Positions 18,584-25,615 of a DNA stretch of 64,000 nucleotides are shown here, piece after piece. Under the pieces are notes generated by a model that saw nothing but the letters and a program-made list of their open reading frames with translations, had not been told where the DNA came from and ran no database searches. Made by a program: the position numbers and the translations under genes. Source of the stretch: a virus; IMG/VR virus record IMGVR_UViG_3300027816_000052, positions 126,480 through 190,479 of that record, one strand, 5' to 3'. Position 1 is the first letter of the stretch. The number at the start of each line of letters is the position of its first letter.

Positions 18584-18808
18584 ATGAACATTCAATCAGC
18601 TTTAGATAGTTATTTAAACAAAAAGACAAGAATTACCCAAAAAGATATGGGTAATGGTTACAATGAAGTTTGTGATTTAGACACAGGCGATTGCTATACA
18701 GTTAGAATGAAAGACGGTCTAATTGAAAGAATTGACAACACTATGAGTGTAAATAAAAGAGTTCAAGTTGAAACACCTTCAGGTATTAAACAATTATTAA
18801 ATGGTTAA
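18584..18808 (+). CDS. Hypothetical protein, 74 aa
   Basis: A small protein starting MNIQSALDSYLNKKTRITQKD. A short helix is followed by a beta-hairpin-like stretch with 'VCDLDTGDCYTVRMKDGLIER', in which two Cys flank a DLDTGD turn. No known family recognised. It has its own promoter-like element and is followed directly by the Pro/Glu-rich gene, so the pair is probably co-transcribed up to the terminator at 19461. Neighbours suggest a virion or assembly role, but this is only positional. Confidence 0.6.
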   Translation: MNIQSALDSYLNKKTRITQKDMGNGYNEVCDLDTGDCYTVRMKDGLIERIDNTMSVNKRVQVETPSGIKQLLNG

Positions 18809-18812
18809 TAAA

Positions 18813-19448
18813 ATGAAAATGGACGATAGAATCTTAAATGAATTAAAAAGACATAATTCAATAAATAAATATATCTTTGAACAAGATGTTACAATTCCTC
18901 CCCCAGAAGGAGAAGAAATTCCACCCGCTCCAGAAGCTATACCGGATGCTACAATTCCATCGTCACCAATAACAGCAGAACCAACTCCTGTTGTTCCTGA
19001 AACAGACCCTGAAGTTGAAAAAATTGATGCTAGTGGAGCATCAGAAGAACAAACTTCAAGCACAGAAGAATTGGATATTACCGATTTGGTAACGTCACAA
19101 AAAAATGTAGAACAAAAACAAGAAGAATATTTCAAGAATTTATTTTCACAATTGGAAACATTGCAAACCAAACTTTCAGAAATGGATGGAATTGTTGGTA
19201 AATTAAATGATATTGAACAGAAAATTGAAAAATATCGTCAAAAAACACCCCAAGAAAAACTTGAATTAAGAAGTTTGGATAGCGGTCCTTACACACAAAA
19301 ATTATCCGATTTCTTCACCGACAAAGAGAGTGAAATGGAAGCATCTGGAAAAAATGAATATGTTTTAACATCTGATGAAGTAACAGATTTTACACCAAAT
19401 GAAATTAAAAACACATTTATTCCACCGACAGAAGACGAAACAATTTAA
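18813..19448 (+). CDS. Pro/Glu-rich coiled-coil protein with possible capsid-targeting N-terminus
   Basis: About 211 residues from the ATG at 18813; starts at 18801 and 18819 are also possible. I prefer 18813 because it follows the upstream stop after a short A-rich spacer. The N-terminal amphipathic helix (MKMDDRILNELKRHNSINKY) ends in I-F-E, which fits an [L/I]-x-E prohead protease site. Residues about 25-75 are a Pro/Glu/Ala-rich flexible region, 95-145 a coiled coil with Leu/Ile heptads, and the rest is acidic. This layout resembles scaffold, internal or tail-linker proteins. The gene ends just before a strong intrinsic terminator. Function unknown. Confidence 0.55.
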   Translation: MKMDDRILNELKRHNSINKYIFEQDVTIPPPEGEEIPPAPEAIPDATIPSSPITAEPTPVVPETDPEVEKIDASGASEEQTSSTEELDITDLVTSQKNVEQKQEEYFKNLFSQLETLQTKLSEMDGIVGKLNDIEQKIEKYRQKTPQEKLELRSLDSGPYTQKLSDFFTDKESEMEASGKNEYVLTSDEVTDFTPNEIKNTFIPPTEDETI

Positions 19449-19460
19449 TTAAGATTTTAA

Positions 19461-19497
19461 AAGAAAGGAAAAGATAGCATTTGTCTTTTCCTTTTTT
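19461..19497 (+). terminator. Intrinsic terminator after structural block
   Basis: A perfect 11-bp stem (arms 19464-19474 and 19484-19494, core GGAAAAGA/TCTTTTCC) with a 9-nt loop, followed by a T-rich run. It separates the tail block from the gp32 gene. Confidence 0.8.
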
Positions 19498-19505
19498 CTT
19501 TCCTA

Positions 19506-19511
19506 TATTTA
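19506..19511 (+). promoter_or_regulatory. TATTTA-type element upstream of gp32-like gene
   Basis: TATTTA directly after the terminator, with a leader of about 50 nt to the ATG. The leader contains the direct repeat AACAATTAAAAAC twice just before the start, and could be an autoregulatory binding site of the kind known for T4 gp32 mRNA. That role is inference only. Confidence 0.4.
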
Positions 19512-19561
19512 AAAACGGTCGATAATGACAAACAAATTAACAATTAAAAACAATTAAAAAC

Positions 19562-20386
19562 ATGAGTACATTAGATTCGATTTTATCGCAGTATGAAAAA
19601 AACACAACCAAAGACGGTAATAAAATGTCTATGGAGGAGAAGATGAAAAAGTATTTTGCTTGTCTTCTTCCAAATGGAGTATCAAATGGACAAAGGAGAA
19701 TCAGAATTCTTCCAACAAAAGATGGAAGCTCTCCCTTCAAAGAAGTTTGGTTCCACGAAGTTCAAGTTGGTGGTAAATGGGTTAAACTTTATGATCCCGG
19801 TAAGAATGACAATGAGCGTTCACCCTTAAATGAAATTTTTGAGGAATTAAATTCAACCGGAAAAGAATCCGATAAACAACTTGCTGCGCAATACAGATCC
19901 AGAAAGTTCTATATTGTAAAGGTTGTTGATAGAGATGCTGAAGGTGATGGTGTTAAGTTCTGGAGATTCAAACACAATTATAAGAACGAAGGAATTTTGG
20001 ATAAAATCATCCCCATCTTTAGAGCTAAGGGGGATATTACTGACCCAAAAGAAGGTAGAGATTTGATTATTCAGCTTGTCAAATCCAAAACCCCGAAAGG
20101 TAAGGAATATACAACAATTCAGACAATTATGCAAGAAGACCCTTCTGCTTTGAGCAAAAATAAAGAGCAAATGAAAGCTTGGGTTGAAGATGAATTAACT
20201 TGGGAGGATGTCTATTCGAAAAAACCGGTTGAATATCTTGAAGCAATTGCAAGGGGAGAAACACCGCGTTGGGATTCAGCAAAGGGTGGTTATGTTTATG
20301 GTGAAGAAGCTGAAAATCTTACATCTGAGAGCACCATTGTTATGGATGGTCAAGATGATGAACCAAGCGGAGAATTACCCTTCTAA
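19562..20386 (+). CDS. 32: Single-stranded DNA-binding protein (T4 gp32-like)
   Basis: A 274-residue protein. The N-terminal basic/hydrophilic arm is followed by the OB-fold core with 'RRIRILPTKDGSSPFKEVWFHEVQVGGKWVKLYDPG' and 'RSPLNEIFEEL', diagnostic of the T4 gp32 family. The acidic C-terminus ends 'DDEPSGELPF', comparable to the partner-binding tails of SSB proteins. The zinc-binding Cys/His set of T4 gp32 is absent; I see a single Cys in the whole protein. The protein coats single-stranded DNA at the fork and recruits the replication and recombination machinery. It stands alone between two intrinsic terminators, with UvsX downstream after an LRR gene. Confidence 0.88.
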   Translation: MSTLDSILSQYEKNTTKDGNKMSMEEKMKKYFACLLPNGVSNGQRRIRILPTKDGSSPFKEVWFHEVQVGGKWVKLYDPGKNDNERSPLNEIFEELNSTGKESDKQLAAQYRSRKFYIVKVVDRDAEGDGVKFWRFKHNYKNEGILDKIIPIFRAKGDITDPKEGRDLIIQLVKSKTPKGKEYTTIQTIMQEDPSALSKNKEQMKAWVEDELTWEDVYSKKPVEYLEAIARGETPRWDSAKGGYVYGEEAENLTSESTIVMDGQDDEPSGELPF

Positions 20387-20407
20387 AATAGAATTATATT
20401 AAATCAG

Positions 20408-20445
20408 AATCCCTCAGGTTATAGCTTGGGGGATTTTGCTTTTTT
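20408..20445 (+). terminator. Intrinsic terminator after gp32-like gene
   Basis: A 10-bp stem with G-U pairs (arms 20408-20417 and 20426-20435, core AATCCCTCA/TTGGGGGATT) and an 8-nt loop, then a T-rich tract. The next promoter-like element begins right after it. Confidence 0.75.
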
Positions 20446-20449
20446 ATGA

Positions 20450-20456
20450 TATTTAT
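20450..20456 (+). promoter_or_regulatory. TATTTA-type element, 5 nt before ATG of LRR gene
   Basis: The context TGATATTTATGG is shared with the elements at 26371-26378 and 26425-26431. The hexamer lies 5 nt before the ATG at 20461, predicting a leaderless message. Confidence 0.45.
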
Positions 20457-20460
20457 GGTT

Positions 20461-21177
20461 ATGAAAAAGATTAAATTAACAGAATCAGATTTATATAGGA
20501 TTGTTAGAAAGGTTCTTCTTGAGCAAGAGGAAGAAAATAACAGAAGAATTTTTAATGAGAATCCAGAATATTTTAAAACGATTCTTAAAAATGTATTTAA
20601 AAATGATTCTAAGAAATTAACAAGGTTTTTTAATAAACAATACGATAAGGTTATTATTAATGGAAGTTTGAATTTAGAAGGAGCACCAATTCAATCCTTA
20701 CCGGATAATCTTTATGTTGGGGAAAATTTGTATTTAAGTGAAACACCAATTCAATCCTTACCGGATAATCTTTATGTTGGGGGGGAGTTAGATTTATCTT
20801 ATTGTGAAGAAATTGAAACTTTACCTGAAACTCTTGAAGTTAAGGGTAATATTGATTTATCCTATTCGTCAATAAAATATTTACCCGATAACTTTAAAGT
20901 ACCAAAAAACCTATTTTTAGATTATTCTAAATTAGAACATTTACCGGATAATCTCACGGTTGGAAATAATTTAATAGTAAGGAGCACACTTATAACAAAA
21001 CTACCAAATAATTTAAAAGTTGGTGGTAAATTAAATATCCGCAATACAGAGGTGGAAGAATTACCTGATGATTTAGAAGTAAAATCTCTTATTTTAATAG
21101 ATTTTACACCATTGTCTTATAACTTAGATTTACAAAAGAAATACAAGGAAAAAGGTTTTATACTATATACCAATTAA
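20461..21177 (+). CDS. LPX-type leucine-rich repeat protein with targeting N-terminus (copy 1)
   Basis: 238 residues from the ATG at 20461. An in-frame ATG at 20446 lies inside the promoter-like element and is not conserved in the paralogue at 34687-35823. The first 21 residues (MKKIKLTESDLYRIVRKVLLE) are nearly identical in two other LRR genes of the window and end in L-L-E, an [L/I]-x-E site. A linker of about 50 residues follows, then about seven 20-residue repeats of the form LPDNLxVGGxLxLxxTPIQS. This is the LPX subclass of LRR, known from secreted bacterial effectors such as YopM and IpaH, which binds proteins through a curved parallel beta sheet. Repeats here are more diverged than in the other two copies. 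Likely a packaged or host-directed protein; not proven. Confidence 0.7.
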   Translation: MKKIKLTESDLYRIVRKVLLEQEEENNRRIFNENPEYFKTILKNVFKNDSKKLTRFFNKQYDKVIINGSLNLEGAPIQSLPDNLYVGENLYLSETPIQSLPDNLYVGGELDLSYCEEIETLPETLEVKGNIDLSYSSIKYLPDNFKVPKNLFLDYSKLEHLPDNLTVGNNLIVRSTLITKLPNNLKVGGKLNIRNTEVEELPDDLEVKSLILIDFTPLSYNLDLQKKYKEKGFILYTN

Positions 21178-21216
21178 ATTATCTTATCACAATATGTTGT
21201 TTTTTATTGGTTTTTT
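21169..21216 (+). terminator. Possible weak terminator or branched hairpin between LRR gene and uvsX
   Basis: ACCAAT (21169-21174) can pair with ATTGGT (21206-21211), followed by a run of T. The enclosed sequence contains a small ACAA/TTGT hairpin. The long loop makes this uncertain. Confidence 0.3.
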
Positions 21217-21242
21217 CTTATATTTTAAGAAAATCTAATAAT

Positions 21243-22235
21243 ATGGCACTTAAGAAAAAAGAAATTACATTAGCGGATATTAAGAATAAATTTTCGACCA
21301 AAACAAAATATAAGGAAACCCAGTTTTATAATTGTGGTGAAGCGTTTTTGGATGCTTGTGGTTTACCGGGACCGGTGATGGGTTCTATAAATTTGTTTAT
21401 GGGTCATTCAGACACGTCAAAATCGACAGCAATGATTTTATCTGCGGTTGATGCACAAAGTAAGGGTCATTTACCCGTATTTATTATTACGGAGAAGAAA
21501 TTCAGTTGGGAACATGCTATTGAATTGGGGTTGGACGCACAATTAGATTCAGATGGTTCTTATGTTGGTCAATTTATTTATAATGATTCATTTGATTATG
21601 TTGAACAAGCAACCGATTATATTAATTCATTATTAGATGCACAAGAAAAGGGGGAGTTACCGTACAATCTATTATTTTGTTTCGACAGTATTGGTTCAAT
21701 TCCTTGTTTGGCAACATACGAAGGAAAGGGTGGCGGCATGCATACGGCTAAGGTATTGGCGGATAAGATTGGCATGGGACTTCATTCTAGAATTACTAAA
21801 TCTAGAAAAGAAGAATATCCGTATATAAATACTATGGTTGTAATCAACCAAGTTTGGATTGAAATTCCAGATAATCCATATAGTCAACCTGTAGCAAAAC
21901 CTAAAGGTGGGGAAGCTTTATTTTTTTCGGCAGCATTAGTATTTTTATTTGGTAATCATAAAAATTCTGGTGTATCGCACATTACTGCGACAAAAAATGG
22001 TAGAACGGTATCATTTGCTACAAGAACTAAGATATCAATATTAAAGAATCACATTAATGGTATATCGTTTAAAGATGGTAAAATTATCGCAGTACCTCAA
22101 GGGTATATTAAAGACGATAAAGCAGACATTGATAAATATAAAAAGCAATATTCACAATATTGGAATAAAATATTAGGTGGTGGTGATGATGATATTAATT
22201 TAGAAGAAGGTAAAGATGAATTATTTGAATCATAA
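21243..22235 (+). CDS. uvsX: UvsX-like RecA-family recombinase
   Basis: 330 residues from the ATG at 21243. The longer open frame from 21207 runs through the AT-rich leader and is unlikely to be used. The P-loop is 'GHSDTSKST' (residues 54-62): the usual Gly before Lys is Ser, and T4 UvsX likewise has a non-Gly residue there (GPSKSFKS). Walker B is in 'LLFCFDSIGSIPC', and 'TMVVINQVW' matches the strand before loop L2. The acidic C-terminus (DDDINLEEGKDELFES) is typical. The protein pairs single-stranded DNA coated by gp32 with homologous duplex, for recombination-dependent replication and repair. It is followed by selfish elements, not by UvsY. Confidence 0.88.
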   Translation: MALKKKEITLADIKNKFSTKTKYKETQFYNCGEAFLDACGLPGPVMGSINLFMGHSDTSKSTAMILSAVDAQSKGHLPVFIITEKKFSWEHAIELGLDAQLDSDGSYVGQFIYNDSFDYVEQATDYINSLLDAQEKGELPYNLLFCFDSIGSIPCLATYEGKGGGMHTAKVLADKIGMGLHSRITKSRKEEYPYINTMVVINQVWIEIPDNPYSQPVAKPKGGEALFFSAALVFLFGNHKNSGVSHITATKNGRTVSFATRTKISILKNHINGISFKDGKIIAVPQGYIKDDKADIDKYKKQYSQYWNKILGGGDDDINLEEGKDELFES

Positions 22236-22270
22236 TTTGTTAATAATAACAACTTTTTATAAAATCTAGA

Positions 22271-22277
22271 TATTTAT
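22271..22277 (+). promoter_or_regulatory. TATTTA-type element, 5 nt before RHH ORF
   Basis: TATTTAT with the hexamer ending 5 nt before the ATG at 22282, the same spacing as in the LRR and HAD-like genes. Confidence 0.4.
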
Positions 22278-22281
22278 TAAT

Positions 22282-22440
22282 ATGGGAAGAAAGAAAATAA
22301 CTAACGAAGAAAAAAAACAAAGTATTTCTATTGCTCTGAAACCGGAGTTATTAGAATATTTTCGCGGACTCCATATTAATCTTTCTTCTCTAATAAATAA
22401 ATTATTAGAGGATTATAAAAATGGAAAAGAAAATATGTAA
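22282..22440 (+). CDS. Ribbon-helix-helix DNA-binding protein, 52 aa
   Basis: A 52-residue ORF starting MGRKKITNEEKKQ. The pattern 'QSISIALKPELLEYFRGL ... INLSSLINKLLEDYKNG' fits a ribbon-helix-helix (Arc/MetJ-like) domain: a basic N-terminal arm, a beta strand with alternating polar residues (SISIAL) that would enter the major groove, and two helices. Such small dimers are usually transcription repressors. Its 3' end overlaps the start of the following homing endonuclease by 20 nt, so it may control that gene or be part of the mobile unit. It has its own promoter-like element with leaderless spacing. Confidence 0.6.
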   Translation: MGRKKITNEEKKQSISIALKPELLEYFRGLHINLSSLINKLLEDYKNGKENM

Positions 22441-23455
22441 TAAATGTGGAATCGAAGCTCTTATATCGAACCAAGGAAAAGGTTTTTGTGAGACTTGTCG
22501 AGTTTTGGACATTAAAGAACAACGAAGTCGTAAATATTTTGAAAAAAAAGAGCAAGAGAGGTTAGAGTTATTTTATAGGGATTGTCCGATTTGTGGGAAA
22601 GTAATAACCTATAAAACAAGTAATGGATGTTATAAAGCTAATAAAAAAAACACATCTTGTTTGACTTGTTGTAAAATGGGCGAAAAAAATCCTTTTTATG
22701 GTAAAATCCATACCGCTGAAAGTATGGATAGAATGAAGAAGACCACACTAGAAAGTGAAAAAAGAAAAGACTTTTGGAAAAGACAACAAACACAAGAATT
22801 TAGAGATAAATTAAGTGAAACTTTAAAGATAAGACAACCAAATAAAGGTAAGGGTTATTATAAAGCGTGGATTAGAGATTATGGGTTAGAAGTTGCAAAC
22901 CAAATGGTAAAAGAATTTGGTGATAGAATATCTAAAACAGCTAAAGGTAAACGCTTAGGGATACCACCAAAACACGGGATTGCATGTGGTAACGGATGGT
23001 CTGGTTGGTATAAAGAATATTTCTTTAGAAGTGTTGGTGAGTTAAGTTTTATAATAAATGTGATTGAGAGATTTGGATTTAATGCGATTTCGGCTGAAAG
23101 TCAGAAATATAAAGTGCGTTATTTTATAGATGGTTTTGAAAGAAATTATTTTCCGGACTTTGTTTTAAATGATAAGTACGTAGTTGAATGTAAACCAAAA
23201 AAATTACAAGAAATACCTCATAATAAAATTAAGTTTGATGCCGCTAAATTAAAATTCAAAGAAGATGGTTTAATCTTTAAGGTTGTTGACATTCCAATTA
23301 TTGATTTTAATCTATTATTAGATTTACATGATAAGGATTTAATAAAATTTTCTAAAAAAACAAATGAAAAATTTATGGTATACGTTGAAAAGAAAAAAGA
23401 TATTAAATCTTTTATTGATAAAATATCTCAGAATATTACTAAACCTTTAACTTAA
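22421..23455 (+). CDS. Homing endonuclease with NUMOD3-like region and PD-(D/E)XK core
   Basis: A 344-residue protein. It begins with a CxxC...CxxC zinc ribbon (CNKCG ... CETC) and has a second Cys4 site (CPICG ... CLTC). A NUMOD3-type DNA-binding segment follows ('GEKNPFYGKIHTAESMDRMKK'). The nuclease core is at residues about 205-275: 'SVGELSFIINVIERFG', then 'NYFPDFVLNDKYVVECKPKK', giving the E...D...ExK arrangement of PD-(D/E)XK enzymes. Combined zinc and NUMOD modules are typical of phage homing endonucleases. It overlaps the ribbon-helix-helix ORF and is followed 4 nt later by an HNH endonuclease. Probably a mobile element with no host function. Confidence 0.7.
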   Translation: MEKKICNKCGIEALISNQGKGFCETCRVLDIKEQRSRKYFEKKEQERLELFYRDCPICGKVITYKTSNGCYKANKKNTSCLTCCKMGEKNPFYGKIHTAESMDRMKKTTLESEKRKDFWKRQQTQEFRDKLSETLKIRQPNKGKGYYKAWIRDYGLEVANQMVKEFGDRISKTAKGKRLGIPPKHGIACGNGWSGWYKEYFFRSVGELSFIINVIERFGFNAISAESQKYKVRYFIDGFERNYFPDFVLNDKYVVECKPKKLQEIPHNKIKFDAAKLKFKEDGLIFKVVDIPIIDFNLLLDLHDKDLIKFSKKTNEKFMVYVEKKKDIKSFIDKISQNITKPLT

Positions 23456-23459
23456 TAAA

Positions 23460-24233
23460 ATGATTCTAAATTATAAAAAACCGCAACCACTTAATTTAGA
23501 TTCTGTGGTCTTCGTACCAATAAGAAAATGTCGAAAATGTGCTGAGATTAAACCGTATTCAGAATTTAGAAAAGAAAAAAATAGAAAATTTGGTATTAGA
23601 CATATATGTAAAGAATGTAATAACATTAGAATAAAAAAATTGAGAGAAAAAAATCCTGAAAAAGTAAGAGAACATGAGAAAAAATGGAGAGAAAAAAATC
23701 CTGAAAAAGTAAAGGAAAAAAATAAAAGATGGATGAAAAAAAATCCTGAAAAAGCAAAGGAAAAGAATAAAATATGGAGAGAAAAAAATCCTGAAAAAAG
23801 AAATCTAATAAATAGAAGATATTTAAATAAAAATTTAAATCAAATTATGGAAAGACGTAAAAAAAGAATGGATAAAAACCCCGAATATAAACTAAGAATA
23901 CTTATGTCATATAGATTAAGTAAAATGTTTAAACAAAAAAAACTAGCAAAAAATAGCAAAACTCTAGAAATATTAGGAACATCATTTAATAATTTTAAAT
24001 GTTATCTAGAATCTCAATTTAATGACGGAATGACATGGGAAAATCATGGTAAGGTGTGGCAAATTGATCATAAGGTACCGGTATCATATGGAAAAAATGA
24101 AGAGGAAATATGTAAGCTAAATCATTATACAAATCTTCAACCACTATTCACCTTAGAAAACCAAAAAAAAAGCGATAAACTCCTCCCAGAACACGAAGAG
24201 TTATATAAAAAGCTATTAAATAGAGAGTTATAA
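23460..24233 (+). CDS. HNH homing endonuclease with Lys/Glu repeat linker
   Basis: A 257-residue protein. The N-terminal CxxC pairs (CRKCAE ... CKECN) form a zinc site typical of phage HNH proteins. Residues about 60-125 are four or five tandem 12-residue repeats of the form REKNPEKxxExxKxW. These are encoded by near-identical DNA and are predicted to be helical and DNA-contacting. The C-terminal domain has 'NDGMTWENHGKVWQIDHKVPVS' with the first His of the HNH motif, then 'HYTNLQPLFTLENQKKSDK', which supplies the Asn and the second basic site. It starts 4 nt after the preceding endonuclease, and the two make one selfish block between uvsX and the methyltransferase gene. Confidence 0.8.
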   Translation: MILNYKKPQPLNLDSVVFVPIRKCRKCAEIKPYSEFRKEKNRKFGIRHICKECNNIRIKKLREKNPEKVREHEKKWREKNPEKVKEKNKRWMKKNPEKAKEKNKIWREKNPEKRNLINRRYLNKNLNQIMERRKKRMDKNPEYKLRILMSYRLSKMFKQKKLAKNSKTLEILGTSFNNFKCYLESQFNDGMTWENHGKVWQIDHKVPVSYGKNEEEICKLNHYTNLQPLFTLENQKKSDKLLPEHEELYKKLLNREL

Positions 24234-24260
24234 TTTTCAAAAAACAAAAAACAAAAAAAC

Positions 24261-24881
24261 ATGAAAATACTCGAATTATTCGCAGGAAGTCGTTCATTCT
24301 CAAAGGTAGCAGAAGAACTTGGTCATCAAACATTTTCAGTTGACTGGGGACCATATGAGAATATTGATTTAAAAATGGACATTAAAGAAATGACCATTAA
24401 TCATGTTCCTTTTGTACCAGATGTTATTTGGTGTTCACCTGATTGCACAACTTATTCAATCGCAGCAATTAGCACACACAGAAATGGTACAGAACCAAAA
24501 AGCGAATATGCAAAAGAATGTGATTTAACAAATCAGCATTTTATTTCTTTAATCAAAGAATGGTTAGTAATTAATCCAAACTTAATCTTCTTTATAGAAA
24601 ATCCAAGAGGAATGCTAAGAAAGATGCCATTTATGCAAGAATTTAAGCGACATACTACTTGGTATTGCAAGTATGATGATGAAAGAGCCAAACCCACAGA
24701 TATTTGGACAAATTCAACAACTTGGATACCAAGACCGGTTTGTAAAAATGGTAATAAAGAATGTCATCACCAACCAGCACCAAGGGGTTCAAAAACTGGA
24801 ACGCAAGGTAGAGGTAATTCGTATGAGAGAAGTAAAATTCCTTATGAATTATGTTTAGAAATACTTAATAGCATACAATAA
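24261..24881 (+). CDS. Short C5-cytosine DNA methyltransferase-like protein
   Basis: A 206-residue protein. Motif I (AdoMet binding) is 'ILELFAGSRSFS' at residues 3-14. Motif IV is 'DVIWCSPDCTTYS', in which the catalytic Cys is C62 and the usual P-P-C is P-D-C. Motif VI is 'FFIENPRGMLRKMP' with the E-N-P at residues 113-115. A Cys/His cluster (CKNGNKECHH) follows, and the target-recognition region is very short. The length is about half of typical C5 methyltransferases, so it may have reduced specificity, or may be a C5-type enzyme acting on free nucleotides or on phage DNA for protection. It starts a pair with the 65-aa gene. Family call good, activity uncertain. Confidence 0.7.
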   Translation: MKILELFAGSRSFSKVAEELGHQTFSVDWGPYENIDLKMDIKEMTINHVPFVPDVIWCSPDCTTYSIAAISTHRNGTEPKSEYAKECDLTNQHFISLIKEWLVINPNLIFFIENPRGMLRKMPFMQEFKRHTTWYCKYDDERAKPTDIWTNSTTWIPRPVCKNGNKECHHQPAPRGSKTGTQGRGNSYERSKIPYELCLEILNSIQ

Positions 24882-24882
24882 C

Positions 24883-25080
24883 ATGAAACTCTATATTCAC
24901 GAAGGACCGGGACATTGTGTTGGTAGTGTTGTTATCGTGGTTTCAGATAATTATGAAACCGCATATGAAATCATTTCAAAACGACTGGATGATATGGGAT
25001 TAAACAAAGAGAATATTTCAATTATAGAAAAAGAAATAATCAATAACGAGATTGTTTTTTCAAAAAGTGGTGATTATTAA
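24883..25080 (+). CDS. Hypothetical protein, 65 aa
   Basis: A small protein starting MKLYIHEGPGHCVGSVVIVVSD. A beta strand, a Gly/His/Cys turn and a second strand precede a helix and a C-terminal strand, suggesting a ferredoxin-like alpha/beta fold. No known family recognised. It begins 1 nt after the methyltransferase stop and is probably co-translated with it. Its 3' end overlaps the convergent gene at 25077-25550 and lies in a 22-bp direct repeat (25062-25083), so its C-terminus may have been altered by a recombination event. Confidence 0.6.
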   Translation: MKLYIHEGPGHCVGSVVIVVSDNYETAYEIISKRLDDMGLNKENISIIEKEIINNEIVFSKSGDY

Positions 25081-25083
25081 TCT
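25062..25083. repeat. 22-bp direct repeat, left copy
   Basis: An exact copy of 25594-25615. The two flank the minus-strand gene at 25077-25550. Confidence 0.8.
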
Positions 25084-25550
25084 GGAAAATTAAAAAATAA
25101 TAGGTAAACATCACCATCTCTAAAATCATCTGAAATTATTACACCATCCATTTCTTCCCAATTTTTTTTACTTAATCTATCAAATTTTGTAATAATTAAA
25201 GGTCTTTCTTCACCCCATTTTGTGGTAATAATTGTATTACCTTCATCATCAATTCCAGTTTTACCTCTTAACATGAAAGGTATTGGATAATCCATATACA
25301 TTGACCCGTTTTCATAACCTTCATCTTTTAAATATTTTCTTGCGTTACCAATTGCGTCAAAGGTTTCTGTTGCGGTGAAAAATTTACTATAAACAATTAC
25401 CCTATCACTTATTGCATAAACACCATTAATATTTGGAAAAACTTCACCAACCTTTTTACCAATAATATCATAAGCTGTTTCATCTTCTTTAAGAACTCGT
25501 TTAACTAAATTAATTAAGTCAGATTCCGTTAATCTTATTATTTTTTTCAT
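25077..25550 (-). CDS. Hypothetical protein with LTESDL targeting N-terminus, 157 aa
   Basis: The N-terminus MKKIIRLTESDLINLVKRVLKE is the same signal as in the LRR proteins and ends in L-K-E, a possible prohead protease site at residue 22. The remaining 135 residues form a beta-rich domain ('VYAISDRVIVYSKFF ... RPLIITKFDRLS ... DGDVYLLFFNFP') that I do not recognise. The gene lies exactly between two 22-bp direct repeats and is transcribed opposite to the preceding genes, as expected for an inserted cassette. Its upstream sequence shares about 24 bases with the region upstream of the adjacent LRR gene. Possibly packaged cargo. Confidence 0.65.
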   Translation of the reverse strand: MKKIIRLTESDLINLVKRVLKEDETAYDIIGKKVGEVFPNINGVYAISDRVIVYSKFFTATETFDAIGNARKYLKDEGYENGSMYMDYPIPFMLRGKTGIDDEGNTIITTKWGEERPLIITKFDRLSKKNWEEMDGVIISDDFRDGDVYLLFFNFPD

Positions 25551-25565
25551 AGTGTGTTATTTTAA

Positions 25566-25573
25566 TGTAAATA
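25566..25573 (-). promoter_or_regulatory. TATTTA-type element, minus strand
   Basis: TATTTACA on the minus strand, about 17 nt before the ATG at 25550. The preceding GCTTTTTACTTTTAA is shared with the LRR gene at 25609-26367. Confidence 0.45.
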
Positions 25574-25593
25574 TCTTTAAAAGTAAAAAGCCA

Positions 25594-25615
25594 AAAAAGT
25601 GGTGATTATTAATCT
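25594..25615. repeat. 22-bp direct repeat, right copy
   Basis: Identical to 25062-25083. It overlaps the end of the LRR gene on the minus strand. Confidence 0.8.

Noticed and set aside
18797-19171. Minus-strand ORF of 124 residues, Ser/Gly-rich
   Set aside because: It is antisense to the Pro/Glu-rich coding region, whose composition explains the open frame.
19461-19560. Possible small RNA gene in the gap before gp32
   Set aside because: The gap is explained by a terminator, a promoter-like element and a short leader with a direct repeat. There is no further structure.
20446-20460. Upstream ATG extending LRR copy 1 by five residues (same for 26382 and 35829 in the other copies)
   Set aside because: The extension overlaps the promoter-like element and differs in copy 3, while MKKIKL is conserved in all three.
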